From Nostoc sp. CHAB 5824 (GTDB lineage: Bacteria; Cyanobacteriota; Cyanobacteriia; Cyanobacteriales; Nostocaceae): 64,000 bases of DNA. The translations under genes and the position numbers were made by a program. This document shows, piece after piece, positions 18,158-28,383 of this stretch. The notes beneath the pieces are model-generated. The model saw only the letters and a program-made list of their open reading frames with translations, ran no database searches and was not told the DNA's origin. Location: contig NZ_JAIVFT010000001.1 in the NCBI RefSeq assembly GCF_020829665.1, positions 186,001 through 250,000 of the forward strand, read 5' to 3'. Position 1 is the first letter of the stretch; each line of letters starts with the position of its first letter.

Positions 18158-19498
18158 ATGAACCAATCTGCGAAAAGTTACTCGCCGCTCCAAGTAGCCT
18201 TGATTGGTGGAGCGATCGCCACGACTGCTACTATGTCTTTGTTCGGTACCGCTTGGACTCGTGGTGTCCGTGCCGCTCTAGCCCTAGAAGACAGCCCAAA
18301 AGTGATAGTTGACCAAGTGTGGCAACTGGTGAATCATGAATATGTTGATGGCAAATTTAATCAACAAAATTGGCAAGCAACCAGGCAAAGCCTGTTGAGC
18401 AAAGACTATTCTTCTCGGGAAGAAGCTTATGCTGCCATCCGCGAAGCTTTACAAAAGTTGGGAGATCCTTACACTCGATTCATGGATCCCAAACAGTTTG
18501 AAGCCCTAACTAGCCAAACATCTGGGGAAGTCTCTGGCATTGGTATTCGGATGGAAGTGAACGAAAAAACTCAGCGGCTCACTGTTGTTGAAGCTATAGA
18601 AAATTCTCCAGCACTGAAAGCTGGGATCAAAGCAGGCGATGAAATTTTGGCAATTGATGGCAAATCCACTCTCAAAATGAAGGTGGATGACGCCTCTAAG
18701 CTAATTCGTGGCAAAGCGGGTACTCCCATCAAGCTACGGCTGGGACGGACGGGCCAAAATACCTTTGAGATGAAGCTGACGAGGGCAAGTATTGAAGTGC
18801 CAACGGTACGTTATACCCTCAGGCAAGAAGGAAATCGCCGCGTTGGCTATATCCGTTTGCGAGAATTTAGCGCTCACGCCGCAGATCAAATGCAACGAGC
18901 CATCCGCGATTTGAACACTAAGAAAGTAGATTCTTATGTCTTAGATTTGCGGGGAAATCCTGGCGGACTATTGCAGGCAAGCATTGAGATTGCCCGGATG
19001 TGGTACGATGACGGCGGAATTGTTAAAACAGTAGACCGTGTAGGCGGCACTGAGGAAACTAAAGCCAATCGCACTGCTCTGACAAATCGTCCTTTAGCGG
19101 TCTTAGTGGATGGTAACTCAGCTAGTGCTAGCGAAATCCTCACAGGGGCACTTAAGGATAATAAGCGGGCGGTAGTCGTAGGTGGTCAAACCTTTGGTAA
19201 AGCCTTAGTACAGTCAGTTCATGAACTCGCAGATGGTTCAGGCTTGGCAGTTACTATTGCCCATTACTACACCCCTGCGGGAACGGATATTAACCATAAA
19301 GGAATTACCCCAGATATCAAGCTAGACTTGACAGAGGCACAAGAGCGTCAGTTGGCTTCTAATCCAGATTTAATTGGAACTAAGAGCGATCCGCAATATG
19401 CCCGTGCGATCGCAATTTTATCAAATAGTAACTTTGCCCAACCGCCAGCAAATCAGCCCACTCGACCCATGAGCCGCGCCGATAACTTAAAATTTTAG
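18158..19498 (+). CDS. C-terminal processing protease (S41)
   Basis: The 446-residue protein starts with an export signal (about 1-42). A PDZ domain follows (GEVSGIGIRMEVNEKTQR and LKAGIKAGDEILAIDGKS, about 128-205), then the S41 catalytic domain. Ser323 in GNSASASEIL and Lys348 in QTFGKAL are 25 residues apart, as in CtpB-type Ser/Lys dyads. Cyanobacterial Ctp proteases act in the periplasm or lumen; CtpA matures the D1 protein. Which paralogue this is (CtpB-like seems likely) cannot be fixed here. The C-terminus is Pro/Gln-rich. Confidence 0.9.
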   Translation: MNQSAKSYSPLQVALIGGAIATTATMSLFGTAWTRGVRAALALEDSPKVIVDQVWQLVNHEYVDGKFNQQNWQATRQSLLSKDYSSREEAYAAIREALQKLGDPYTRFMDPKQFEALTSQTSGEVSGIGIRMEVNEKTQRLTVVEAIENSPALKAGIKAGDEILAIDGKSTLKMKVDDASKLIRGKAGTPIKLRLGRTGQNTFEMKLTRASIEVPTVRYTLRQEGNRRVGYIRLREFSAHAADQMQRAIRDLNTKKVDSYVLDLRGNPGGLLQASIEIARMWYDDGGIVKTVDRVGGTEETKANRTALTNRPLAVLVDGNSASASEILTGALKDNKRAVVVGGQTFGKALVQSVHELADGSGLAVTIAHYYTPAGTDINHKGITPDIKLDLTEAQERQLASNPDLIGTKSDPQYARAIAILSNSNFAQPPANQPTRPMSRADNLKF

Positions 19499-19646
19499 AT
19501 TGACGCGAATGATTTGTTGCCAGGTGTTTATATAGTAGTATTCCCAAATCCAGATTTTTGGAGTTATGAAAACTGCTTGATATACCGTTCTAGGATTTTG
19601 GATTGGGAATACTAGCTAGTAATCCCATCTCCCAAATCTCAGATTT

Positions 19647-20636
19647 ATGAATCATCAGCCAGTTGATGCAACCACCGCCACCAGCTTTTTACCAATGGTG
19701 TCGGTGGTTGTTCCTATTTATAACGGTGAGGCGGATTTACCAGAGTTAATCAATTGTCTGTTGTCTCAAACCTACCCAAAAGACCGGGTAGAGTACTTGT
19801 TGGTGGACAATAATAGTAGCGATCGCACTCAAGACATTCTCAAAACATCTACCGAAAATAGCCCGATCACAATTCGCCCATTGAGCGAAAACCAAATTCA
19901 AAGCTCCTATGCTGCTCGTAATACTGGCATTCGCGCCGCTATCGGTGAAATTATAGTTTTTACCGATGCAGATTGTCGCCCACAACCGCAATGGTTAAAT
20001 GCATTGATTCAGCCTTTTGTCAACAAAGAAGTGATAATTGTTGCTGGTGAAATTTTGGCACTACCAGGCACAACTCTGCTAGAACAGCACGCAGATCGTC
20101 AAGAAACTTTGTCGCAAAAGCATACCCTTGACCATTCCTTTCGTCCCTACGGTCAAACCGCTAATTTAGCGATTCGACGCATTGCCTTAGAAAAAGCGGG
20201 TTTATTTCGTCCCTATCTTACCACTGGTGGCGATGCCGATATTTGCTGGCGGATTTTAGGGGAAAACATCGGGCGTTTGGAATTTGCCCCGGATGCCATC
20301 GTTCAGCACCGCCACCGCGCCACACTCAAAGAACTGCAAAGTCAATGGCGGCGCTATGGACGCTCAAATCGCTATTTACACGAACTGCACAGTGTAGATT
20401 TGATGCGAGAAATTACACTCCAAGAATGCGGCTATCGCTTAGTACGTTGGTTAGTGAAGGAAATACCAAGGGATATTAAAAAGGCGTTGGCGCAGCCCGC
20501 CGCAGGCATCGCAGGTAAAGCCACCCTTGTAGATTTATTAAATACTCCCATTGGTTTATTCACAGCTAGAGCGCGTACTGAGGGGCAAAGAGACGCCAAG
20601 TTGCCAGAGAAAGCCAAGATAATTGATCGGCTGTAA
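19647..20636 (+). CDS. Family 2 glycosyltransferase
   Basis: The 329-residue GT2 protein has the nucleotide-sugar fold: SVVVPIYNGEADLPELIN, LLVDNNSSDRTQDIL and the metal-binding FTDADCRPQPQWL (DAD, DXD-like). An acceptor region follows (FRPYGQTANLAIRR, LTTGGDADICWRI). Residues around QPAAGIAGKA come from a dispersed repeat inserted in frame (20490-20515). The acceptor sugar is unknown. A response regulator follows 100 bases downstream on the same strand. Confidence 0.85.
   Translation: MNHQPVDATTATSFLPMVSVVVPIYNGEADLPELINCLLSQTYPKDRVEYLLVDNNSSDRTQDILKTSTENSPITIRPLSENQIQSSYAARNTGIRAAIGEIIVFTDADCRPQPQWLNALIQPFVNKEVIIVAGEILALPGTTLLEQHADRQETLSQKHTLDHSFRPYGQTANLAIRRIALEKAGLFRPYLTTGGDADICWRILGENIGRLEFAPDAIVQHRHRATLKELQSQWRRYGRSNRYLHELHSVDLMREITLQECGYRLVRWLVKEIPRDIKKALAQPAAGIAGKATLVDLLNTPIGLFTARARTEGQRDAKLPEKAKIIDRL
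20490..20515. repeat. Dispersed repeat inside the glycosyltransferase gene
   Basis: CGCAGCCCGCCGCAGGCATC matches the repeat at the end of eboA and near 43560. It keeps the reading frame. Confidence 0.65.
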
Positions 20637-20737
20637 GAATACTGTAGCAATCCTGAATCAAACGCGGTGAATTCAGGTTGTTCAATGAATGCCAACTTTC
20701 GCTAAATTGGAAAAAGGTAAACTCAAGGAAATTTTAA

Positions 20738-21433
20738 ATGTCAGCACAACTGTTACTGGTGGATGATGAACCAGGGATACGGGAAGCCGTGAAAGACTAC
20801 TTGCAAGAGAGCGGTTTCAGCGTTCAAGTCGCCAGTAACGCCCTGGAAGGTTGGGAATGGATGCAGCTGAATACACCTGACTTAGTGATTTCCGATGTCA
20901 TGATGCCTCAGGTGGATGGCTATCAGTTCCTGAAGCAACTGCGAGAAGACCCCCGCTTTCAAGCGCTGCCGGTAGTATTTTTAACTGCAAAAGGTATGAC
21001 AGGCGATCGCATCCAAGGCTATCATGCTGGTGTCGATGCCTATCTACCCAAACCCTTCGATCCAGATGAACTGGTGGCTATAGTCGAAAATTTGCTAGCT
21101 CGCCGCGCCGCTAAGTCCGCAAGTACGGGAGATGAGGTTGAAACCCCTGATATTGCTGAACTAGCAAATCAGATTGCCCAAATTAAAGCATTGTTAACTC
21201 AAAGAAATGCCATTTCCCAATCGCCAGCCCCTTTCAAAATTGATTTGACTCCTAGAGAACAAAGTGTTCTAAATTTGGTCGCTGAAGGATTGATGAACAA
21301 AGAAATCGCCCGTCGTTTGGAAACCAGCGTCCGCAATGTAGAAAAATACGTCAGCCGTTTGTTTAGTAAAACTGGCACTAATAGCCGTACAGAGTTAGTT
21401 CGTTTCGCCCTAGAACATGGTCTTGCTAAATAG
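20738..21433 (+). CDS. NarL/FixJ-type response regulator
   Basis: The 231-residue protein has a receiver domain (1-120) with the acidic pair D9-D10, phosphoacceptor Asp53 in LVISDVMMPQ and the conserved Lys of FLTAKG. A linker precedes a LuxR-type helix-turn-helix (about 168-225: LTPREQSVLNLVAEGLMNKE, then IARRLETSVRNVEKYVSRLF). It resembles the Ycf29-like regulators of cyanobacteria. No sensor kinase is adjacent, so the input is unknown. Confidence 0.85.
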   Translation: MSAQLLLVDDEPGIREAVKDYLQESGFSVQVASNALEGWEWMQLNTPDLVISDVMMPQVDGYQFLKQLREDPRFQALPVVFLTAKGMTGDRIQGYHAGVDAYLPKPFDPDELVAIVENLLARRAAKSASTGDEVETPDIAELANQIAQIKALLTQRNAISQSPAPFKIDLTPREQSVLNLVAEGLMNKEIARRLETSVRNVEKYVSRLFSKTGTNSRTELVRFALEHGLAK

Positions 21434-21994
21434 GTATTAAGCATCGGGAAGAGGCAGAACGGTAGGGGAAAGAGTCTAGAGGAGAGATTTTCCCCCTGCT
21501 CCCTGCTCCCTGCTCCCTGCTCCTGGGTAATCGGTAATAAGTAACTGGCTCCTAAACCATGACCTATTACCAGTAATAGATAAAACAATAAGTATTTCAG
21601 CAAATCAGGCACTTAGCTAAAGCTAAAAGTTCAAAGGAAGGTTATTTATTTTTACTTTGGTCTTTTAGATTTTTATTTGATTTGCGCCTTTTGTCCAATT
21701 CCCCATCTGTAAAGACACAGGGTTCTCTTTTTCCTGCAATGTTTTGATAAAAACTCGGTAAAATGCACCCGGCTGAATTTACTCTTAGATTCTACCAGTA
21801 CCCTTTGCTACAAAGTTTTTAATAGAGGAAACTGTTCCTGGGACTTTCTGCTGCTAAATAAGACTTTCACAAAGTAGAAATCACAATATTTTATGAATTC
21901 TACTTATTGCTTAGTTTTTATTGCAACTAGGGATATGCGATCAACATTTGATTTGATGCCTAATTCACGTTTTCTCACTACTTAAATTACACCT
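21434..21994. other. Intergenic region with tandem heptamers
   Basis: Four copies of CCCTGCT lie at 21494-21521. The remainder is AT-rich and holds the convergent ends of the regulator (plus) and the small 21995 gene (minus). No gene was seen. Confidence 0.55.
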
Positions 21995-22279
21995 TTAAGT
22001 TTGTGGATTTTCAGCAGCATTACGCAAGCGCATCAGCTGGCGTCGCATTTGAGGTGAGGCTTTAAACTCAGATACCTCTTGCGCTTTAACGGAAGCTTGC
22101 AGCGTCTCTAGAAAGTCATCAGAACCTTCGGTTAAAGCATCAAGTAACACCTGTAACAGTTGTTCGCGATCGCCCAATAGACTCTTTTCCTCAATCAGCC
22201 GGAATTTGAGATGGATTTCGCACTCATAAACACCTACTTCGAGATTATTTATCTGGCGTGGTAATGCTTTGGAGTTCAT
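21995..22279 (-). CDS. asr1734 / Npun_R1517-family heterocyst differentiation regulator
   Basis: The 94-residue protein starts MNSKALPRQINNLEVGVYEC and continues with IHLKFRLIEEKSLLGDREQL, ending in SPQMRRQLMRLRNAAE. I recognise this as the small cyanobacterial family of Anabaena asr1734 and Npun_R1517, reported to restrain heterocyst development when overexpressed. It is found in filamentous strains. A long AT-rich upstream region (about 870 bp) suggests developmental control. The match is from memory of the family. Confidence 0.65.
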   Translation of the reverse strand: MNSKALPRQINNLEVGVYECEIHLKFRLIEEKSLLGDREQLLQVLLDALTEGSDDFLETLQASVKAQEVSEFKASPQMRRQLMRLRNAAENPQT

Positions 22280-23153
22280 AGCTATTGAGATTCCTTTACT
22301 TGGTGGTCATGAGGGTAAGGAGGTAGATGTCCAACAAAATTCTTTATATCTTCTTTGAATCCAAAGTGCTTGAATTAAGAATTTTTCTTCATCAATCACC
22401 TTTGTATTCTATTTCTGTCTCCTGTGTTTTATTTTCAAGCTAGATTTTGATGTGACTGTGCCAGATGTAGCTTATGGTAAGCCATAACTATTATTCAGTT
22501 TTTAAGATTCTACACAATAAAGTTTCTGTAAGAAGTTGTTCGGCCTTTTTAAAGCTTTTTACATCAACTTTATGTGAACGTCAATAACAGTTTGACTTGT
22601 TACTTTGATTTTGGTGTTTATACGTAAGTAAAACCGCTTAATTTTTTTGAGTTTATTAAAGCCAGAGGTCGATGTAGCGCTATTCAGTAAAATTACTTGA
22701 TGTACGTTTTTTTCAATATAAAATTCCGGAAAAATTGATCGGCATAATTATTAAAATCAAGATTTTTGTTCCCCATAAAAAAATGTACACAGAGCAAATT
22801 ATTCTTGCCGAGCGCTTTACCCTACTGCCTTCTGGACTTGATTAAGTGCAAAAATCTTAGCAGTAGGTAAGATTAGCACACCGCTTAGACTTGTTTGTAT
22901 GCACCAAAGAAAAACACTCTAACCAGTAATTTTTACAGAAAAATAATTGACTACTGTCAGTACTAGCAGCTAAATTTGTCTTCAACTCCTAACAGAAGTA
23001 GTAAATTAATCGGTACAGATGATATTTTTACTTATGCCCATTCAATATACCCTTTTGAAACTGCGTTCAAAGCTTGTAAATTGAGAGCATTCAAGCTTGG
23101 ATATAGCGTTTACAATAATTTCAGTGTAATCCACCCAAATCTTACACCTTTTT
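22280..23153. promoter_or_regulatory. Long divergent region between the asr1734-type gene and ndhM
   Basis: These 874 AT-rich bases hold no convincing gene. A small frame (22976-23161) overlapping the ndhM start shows no family features. A short hairpin TTATGG/CCATAA lies at 22472-22487. No perfect GTA-N8-TAC NtcA site was found by eye. Confidence 0.5.
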
Positions 23154-23513
23154 ATGGATAACCCGATGCTGCTCAAGTCCACAACCCGGCATGTCCGCAT
23201 TTTTGCAGGCGAGATTGACCGGGATGGCGAACTGGTTCCCAGTCAACAAGTCTTAACGTTAGATATTGACCCAGATAACGAATTTAACTGGAATGAAGAT
23301 GCGCTGCAAAAAGTTTATCGAAAATTTGATGAACTAGTAGAAGCATCTAGTGGCGCAGACCTCACAGACTATAACTTGCGCCGTGTTGGGTCAGACTTAG
23401 AGCATTATCTGCGATCGCTCTTGCAACTCGGCGAAATCAGCTACAATCTTTCTGCCCGCGTTACCAACTACAGCATGGGAGTCCCCCAAGTTGCAATTGA
23501 CGACAAACAATAA
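23154..23513 (+). CDS. ndhM: NAD(P)H-quinone oxidoreductase subunit M
   Basis: The 119-residue protein is NdhM, an oxygenic-photosynthesis-specific subunit of the NDH-1 complex in the peripheral arm, used in cyclic electron flow and respiration. Signature stretches are TTRHVRIFAGEIDRDGELVP, LTLDIDPDNEFNWNEDAL and LRRVGSDLEHYLRSLLQLGE. Length is typical. It stands alone, preceded by a long AT-rich region. Confidence 0.92.
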   Translation: MDNPMLLKSTTRHVRIFAGEIDRDGELVPSQQVLTLDIDPDNEFNWNEDALQKVYRKFDELVEASSGADLTDYNLRRVGSDLEHYLRSLLQLGEISYNLSARVTNYSMGVPQVAIDDKQ

Positions 23514-24231
23514 GCTCAGGTAATGTGCAACTTCATATTCTGACCTCTCTTTTTATAGAAGAGAGTATTTCAATTCTCCCCTTTCCCTTGTAAGGGACTG
23601 GGAGGTTAGGTTTGAGTAAAAGTTGCACACGGCGTTAAGCTCAAGAGTTACTAGGGGGCTTGCTGAACCCTTCTGTGTCAACTTACAGCTATTTTTAGTA
23701 GTACCGAGTGCCTCGTTCCCAGCCTCTGGCTGGGAATGCCTTCTATGAAGCTTTGCCACCTCCCCAAAGAAGAACCCGGAAACGAGATTACAAGATTTTT
23801 AAAGCCACTTTATTCGTCAGGTACTTTTCTTTTGCCAAAAGTATATTTAATTATCTTAATTCTTAATTAAAGTTAATTGTTGCTATCCTACTTATAAACT
23901 AAATAAATACCAAGATTATCTGCCTCTTGATGATAGGGTAATTCAGCAAAAGCAAATAGCGCAGTTATGCTTGGGTTATGCTTTGGTAACAGGGTTGGAG
24001 TTAGTTGCTTTGGCGATGGAGAGTCACAGAGCAATAGAAGCTATGATGAGGCTGTAGGATTGACTTAGGAGCGTATTCTTTGGATAAATAAGTATTAGCA
24101 CCTGCTGATATCCGCCAGCTAAAATCATCATCTAAAGTCTGGGTATGTCAAGTTTAAGAAAGATGAGCGGTCTAGATTGTCCCTACTAATGCTGTTAAAG
24201 AAATTGCCAATCGCTTCCCGATGCGAAAACT
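23514..24231. other. Repeat-rich intergenic region
   Basis: This region holds a hairpin TTCCCAGCC/GGCTGGGAA (23716-23736) in the same context as the one in the MITE at 1792-1812, and a TGTCAACTTA piece (about 23676-23685) like that element's end. It is probably a decayed related repeat. An open stretch at about 23908-24058 with no start codon (encoding ...YQDYLPLDDRVIQ) may be a gene remnant; I cannot name it. Confidence 0.5.
23716..23736. repeat. 9-bp-stem hairpin, second copy of the 1792 family
   Basis: TTCCCAGCC, TCT, GGCTGGGAA form a perfect stem. The flanks CTCGTTCCCAG and GGGAATGCC match the copy at 1792-1812. Confidence 0.7.
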
Positions 24232-26508
24232 ATGGAAAATGACGCGGCAACGCTCTACTGTCCAAATGAAAATTGTCAGGCTGCCAACCCCCTGACTCAC
24301 AAGTTTTGCCAGCGATGTTCCACGCCCCTACCCAAAAGTTACCTCTGGGCCGTGGTAGATGGCCCGAGTGTGGGTAGCCCTGGAGAAATATTAGCCGATC
24401 GCTATTTAGTCCTTGATAAATTTCTTCTTTTAGATACGAAACCTGGTTTATTATCGCTAACGCCTGAGTTAGATAATTTGCAGCCTCTAAAAGCTTACCT
24501 GAGACTGATCCCCTACCGTTTACACGTACCGCAGGTATATGGAGTGCTGTTTATCGCTGACGGTTCCTCCCATAGAGAAATATTACTTTTAGAAAAACCG
24601 CCACTATTAGTAGATGACAAAATTCAACAAGTGCATTTGGGTAGTGAGTTAACCACCGCTTGGCGTGATGCGACATCAATGCGCCAACTCAATTGGTTAT
24701 GGCAAATAGCTCATCTGTGGCAACCTCTTGCGAGTGAAGGTGTTGTCTCTAGCTTGCTTGACTCAGATGTGTTACGGGTAGAAGGATCGTTAGTACGTTT
24801 GTTAGAATTGCGTTTCGATGCAGCAAAATCGCCAGAATTGCCTCAATTAGGTCAATTTTGGCAGCAGTTGGTTAGTGGTGCCAAACCAGCCATAGGTGAA
24901 TTTGTTAATCACGTTAGCCTTTCCTTAATTCAAGGAGAGATTAATTCAACCGAGCAATTAATCGGAGTTTTAGATCGAGGACTGGCTGGGTTAGGGCGAT
25001 CACAAACACCCACAATCAAAATTCTCACCAAAACCGACACTGGGCCAAGTCGCCAACGTAACGAAGATGCCTGTAGCCCACCCAGTGGAACTCTGGTAAG
25101 CAAACCACCTCAACCAACAGCCTTAGCAATTGTCTGTGATGGCATCGGTGGACACGAGGGTGGCAATGTCGCCTCAAATTTAGCCATTGAAACGATCCAG
25201 CAGCAGGTACAGCAACTAACAAAAGTTCCCTACGACCACATAGAACCCTCACTGCTACTTGATGACCTAGAAAAGGCAGTGGCAATTGCCAATGACAAAA
25301 TTAGTCAGCGCAATGACAGTGAAAATCGCCAAGGGCGTCAGCGCATGGGCACAACTTTAGTAATGGCATTGCCTGTTGCTCATGAAATGTACATTACCCA
25401 CGTCGGTGATAGTCGTGCTTACTGGATTACCCGCCACGGCTGTTATCAAGTTACCCTAGACGATGATGTTGCTTCCCGCGAGGTGCGGCTAGGCTATGCC
25501 ATTTACCGCGAGGCTGTACAACAAAGTGCTGCTGGCTCTCTCGTCCAGGCTTTGGGCATGGGGTCGAGCACTTCATTGCATCCCACATCGGCACGGTTTA
25601 TGCTCGACGAAGATGCTGTTTTCCTGCTCACATCCGATGGTTTGAGTGATTTTGATCGGGTGGAGGAATATTGGGAAACAGAAATCTTGCCAATCTTAGT
25701 TGGGGAAGCAAATATAGCAAATGTTGCGGATAGATTAATCGAAATCGCTAACACTAAGAATGGACATGATAATGTCACGATCGCTTTAGTCCACTATCAA
25801 GTCCAATACTGGGAACCAGAAATCACGATCAAAGCCGTCATTCCAGAGAGTTATTCTGCCAAAACTGTTGATTTTGCATCCAAGGCGACAGATGCGACAC
25901 TTTTAGGTAGCCCAAACCATAAAACTCAGGTGATTCCAGATACTGAGCCTGCCAAAACGCGCAGTTTACCGCTACAGTGGATAGTTCCGTTAATATTTGT
26001 GGTAGCAGCAGGCGCTCTAGGGTTGTTCGTGAAGCAATTGCGATCGCCATCAGGAGCCTTCCCAGTTTTTTCCAATCCATTACAAACTCAAAACCCTGCC
26101 ATCGAAGCGACACCCGCAGCGCGATCGCTTGCTAATCTTTCTCCTGGTTGGGTAATTAAAACCAACAATGAAATATCCTTGGGAAATAACCAATCACTTC
26201 CTCCTGGAGCTTTTTTAGAAGTTATCAACATAAAACCATATCCCAAACCTGCATCTCTTAATTCTTCGGTGTCTATGCGAGTCTGTGCCACTAAAAGCAG
26301 ACAAACTCCAGCTAATACTAATAATCCAGCAGTAACTTCCTCAGTTCCATCAAATTCAAAACCTTTGCCAGAAACAGTATTGCTGGACTTATCCCAATTG
26401 AAACGCTTTGGTGTCTCTGTTTTACAATCAGATGCACAAAGTCCATGTACAACCGTCACACAACCGCCAGCGATTCAATTACCTGCACCGGACACCAGTC
26501 CAACTTAA
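24232..26508 (+). CDS. Membrane-anchored PP2C protein phosphatase with N-terminal zinc ribbon
   Basis: Domain order in the 758-residue protein: a zinc ribbon (about 10-30, CPNENCQ and FCQRC); a 200-residue region of unclear fold, possibly a degenerate kinase-like module; a PP2C domain (about 265-520); one membrane span (about 580-600); and a polar Pro/Ser-rich tail. PP2C metal motifs are present: TGPSRQRNEDA, VCDGIGGHEGGN, MGTTLV, HVGDSRAYW, TSDGLSDF and GHDNVTIA. It should remove phosphate from Ser/Thr. The next gene encodes a CHAT-FHA protein, so phospho-controlled FHA binding is a natural hypothesis. Confidence 0.85.
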   Translation: MENDAATLYCPNENCQAANPLTHKFCQRCSTPLPKSYLWAVVDGPSVGSPGEILADRYLVLDKFLLLDTKPGLLSLTPELDNLQPLKAYLRLIPYRLHVPQVYGVLFIADGSSHREILLLEKPPLLVDDKIQQVHLGSELTTAWRDATSMRQLNWLWQIAHLWQPLASEGVVSSLLDSDVLRVEGSLVRLLELRFDAAKSPELPQLGQFWQQLVSGAKPAIGEFVNHVSLSLIQGEINSTEQLIGVLDRGLAGLGRSQTPTIKILTKTDTGPSRQRNEDACSPPSGTLVSKPPQPTALAIVCDGIGGHEGGNVASNLAIETIQQQVQQLTKVPYDHIEPSLLLDDLEKAVAIANDKISQRNDSENRQGRQRMGTTLVMALPVAHEMYITHVGDSRAYWITRHGCYQVTLDDDVASREVRLGYAIYREAVQQSAAGSLVQALGMGSSTSLHPTSARFMLDEDAVFLLTSDGLSDFDRVEEYWETEILPILVGEANIANVADRLIEIANTKNGHDNVTIALVHYQVQYWEPEITIKAVIPESYSAKTVDFASKATDATLLGSPNHKTQVIPDTEPAKTRSLPLQWIVPLIFVVAAGALGLFVKQLRSPSGAFPVFSNPLQTQNPAIEATPAARSLANLSPGWVIKTNNEISLGNNQSLPPGAFLEVINIKPYPKPASLNSSVSMRVCATKSRQTPANTNNPAVTSSVPSNSKPLPETVLLDLSQLKRFGVSVLQSDAQSPCTTVTQPPAIQLPAPDTSPT

Positions 26509-26656
26509 TCAAATACTCGTTAAACTGGTAAAAATCTGGAATAATAATCAGGTAACAATCAGAGTAAAAAACTTACAAGGTAAAAAAGTAGAAAGTTTTC
26601 ACCTTGGAGAATTATTATTTGAAATTATTTGTTTTAGCTTTTAATGTAATGAATCC

Positions 26657-28237
26657 ATGCCATCCCTGAATTTGGCGATCGCCCGTCTCCTAAACACTGG
26701 CACTGACAACTTCGCCATTTGGGTGGTCAAGGCTCCCTATCCCAGTGGCTACGTTTTACGTGACTGTGTATGGCCTGTTGAACTTAATCAAGTCTGGCAA
26801 GAATGGCAGCAGATGTTTGCTGGTCATAGTCACTTAGATATTTCTCCAAACTTAACATCTCAAAAGGCTAACCCATTCCCCATAGATTGGATTTCACCCC
26901 CTTCAGGTCAAACTACTGGCCCTTACAGCAGTCGTCTGATGCAATACTTGGGAATGAATTTATGGCGCTGGGTATTCGACGGGCAAATTCTCGGTAGTCT
27001 AGAACGCAGTCGCGGTATTGCTATGGGTCAGCATACACGTTTGCGCTTTCGACTAGAAATCCGCGACCCGGATCTGATCGCTCTCCCTTGGGAAATTATG
27101 CAACGTGAGCCTGGTCAATCGGCTATGGCTCTTTCCCAAGATTTGCTATTTAGTCGCACCAGCAGTGAAGTTGACGCTTTACCGTATTTGCGAACTGACC
27201 AAGCTTTAAGTATCCTGCTGGTTTTAGGTCATGATGACAAGCTGCAACTAGAACAAGAAGCTGCTATCTTACAGCAAACTCTTGCAGATACGCCGGTCGG
27301 TGGTAATTCCCAAAGATATGCACCTTGTATAGTGAATCAACTCCTACAACCAACTCCACAGGAGTTGATTCAAGAATTAGAAAGCAAAGCATACAATGTT
27401 TTCTTTTACGCTGGACATGGTTTGCCAGACCCAGACGGAGGGTTACTGTTTTTGCAACCAGACATGCCCCTGAATGGGATAGAATTGGCGCAAGTATTGA
27501 CCCGTACAGGTGTGAAACTAGCGGTTTTTAACGCCTGTTGGGGCGCACAACCAGCTGCTATCAATAATCAAGCTATACCTGCCAGCAGTTTAGCAGAAGT
27601 ACTGATTCGTCATGGTGTGCCTGCGGTTTTGGGGATGCGCGATGAAATCGCTGACCACGAAAGCCACAGTTTTATTCAAGCCTTTACCGAAGCTTTGCGA
27701 TCGCACAAGCCAATTGATGAAGCCGTAGCACAGGCTAGGCAAGAGTTGTTAACGCTGTATAAATTTAATCAACCTGCTTGGACTTTGCCTGTTCTCTACC
27801 TGCATCCAGATTTTAATGGCGAACTGATTAAAAATCTGGATGAAGGTATTACCGAACTACCAGACACAGCCATTCCTGATGTAGATTCCCCGCTTCCGAC
27901 TGCAAGTTTACGATCGCTCGCCCCAAAAGGTAAAACTTGGCTACTGCGTTATGGAGTTACCCGCATCGGCCGCACGAAAGACAATGATATTATCATCCCC
28001 GAACCATCTGTATCCAAACGCCACGCCGAAATCTTTTGCCGCAATACTCTTACTGATGCTACATTGGTGCGAACTTATTATTTGCAAGATTTTTCCACCT
28101 ACGGGACAACCTGGTTTTTAGGGCCTAATGGTTGGCAACAAATCCTCCGAGAGGAAGTCCCCTTGGAATCGGGGATGCAGTTAAAGTTTGGAAGTGCTAG
28201 AGGTGAAACGTGGGAGTTCATTATTGAAGATCCCTAG
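26657..28237 (+). CDS. CHAT caspase-like protease fused to an FHA domain
   Basis: The 526-residue protein has a CHAT peptidase domain (about 150-400). The His254 of YAGHG and Cys294 of FNACWG form the caspase-type dyad, followed by VPAVLGMRDEI and PAWTLPVLYLHP. A C-terminal FHA domain follows (about 430-526: TRIGRTKDNDIIIPEPSVSK, RHAEIF, LQDFSTYGTT), which binds phosphothreonine. The N-terminal 150 residues resemble the pre-domain common before CHAT in cyanobacteria. It lies 148 bases after the PP2C gene on the same strand. Confidence 0.85.
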   Translation: MPSLNLAIARLLNTGTDNFAIWVVKAPYPSGYVLRDCVWPVELNQVWQEWQQMFAGHSHLDISPNLTSQKANPFPIDWISPPSGQTTGPYSSRLMQYLGMNLWRWVFDGQILGSLERSRGIAMGQHTRLRFRLEIRDPDLIALPWEIMQREPGQSAMALSQDLLFSRTSSEVDALPYLRTDQALSILLVLGHDDKLQLEQEAAILQQTLADTPVGGNSQRYAPCIVNQLLQPTPQELIQELESKAYNVFFYAGHGLPDPDGGLLFLQPDMPLNGIELAQVLTRTGVKLAVFNACWGAQPAAINNQAIPASSLAEVLIRHGVPAVLGMRDEIADHESHSFIQAFTEALRSHKPIDEAVAQARQELLTLYKFNQPAWTLPVLYLHPDFNGELIKNLDEGITELPDTAIPDVDSPLPTASLRSLAPKGKTWLLRYGVTRIGRTKDNDIIIPEPSVSKRHAEIFCRNTLTDATLVRTYYLQDFSTYGTTWFLGPNGWQQILREEVPLESGMQLKFGSARGETWEFIIEDP

Positions 28238-28383
28238 CAGAGCTATTGCAGAAATAAATTTGAGTCTTTAACATCAACTTTTAAAATCTGTTTTTACTAT
28301 AGAAAAATTCAACTGTTTTGCGGAAATCTCTTCTGAGGAATTGTAGCTGTCAATACTACCAAATAATTGTGAGGCAATAAAAA

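Noticed and set aside
22976-23161. 61-codon frame just before ndhM
   Set aside because: It overlaps the ndhM start out of frame and has no recognisable features.
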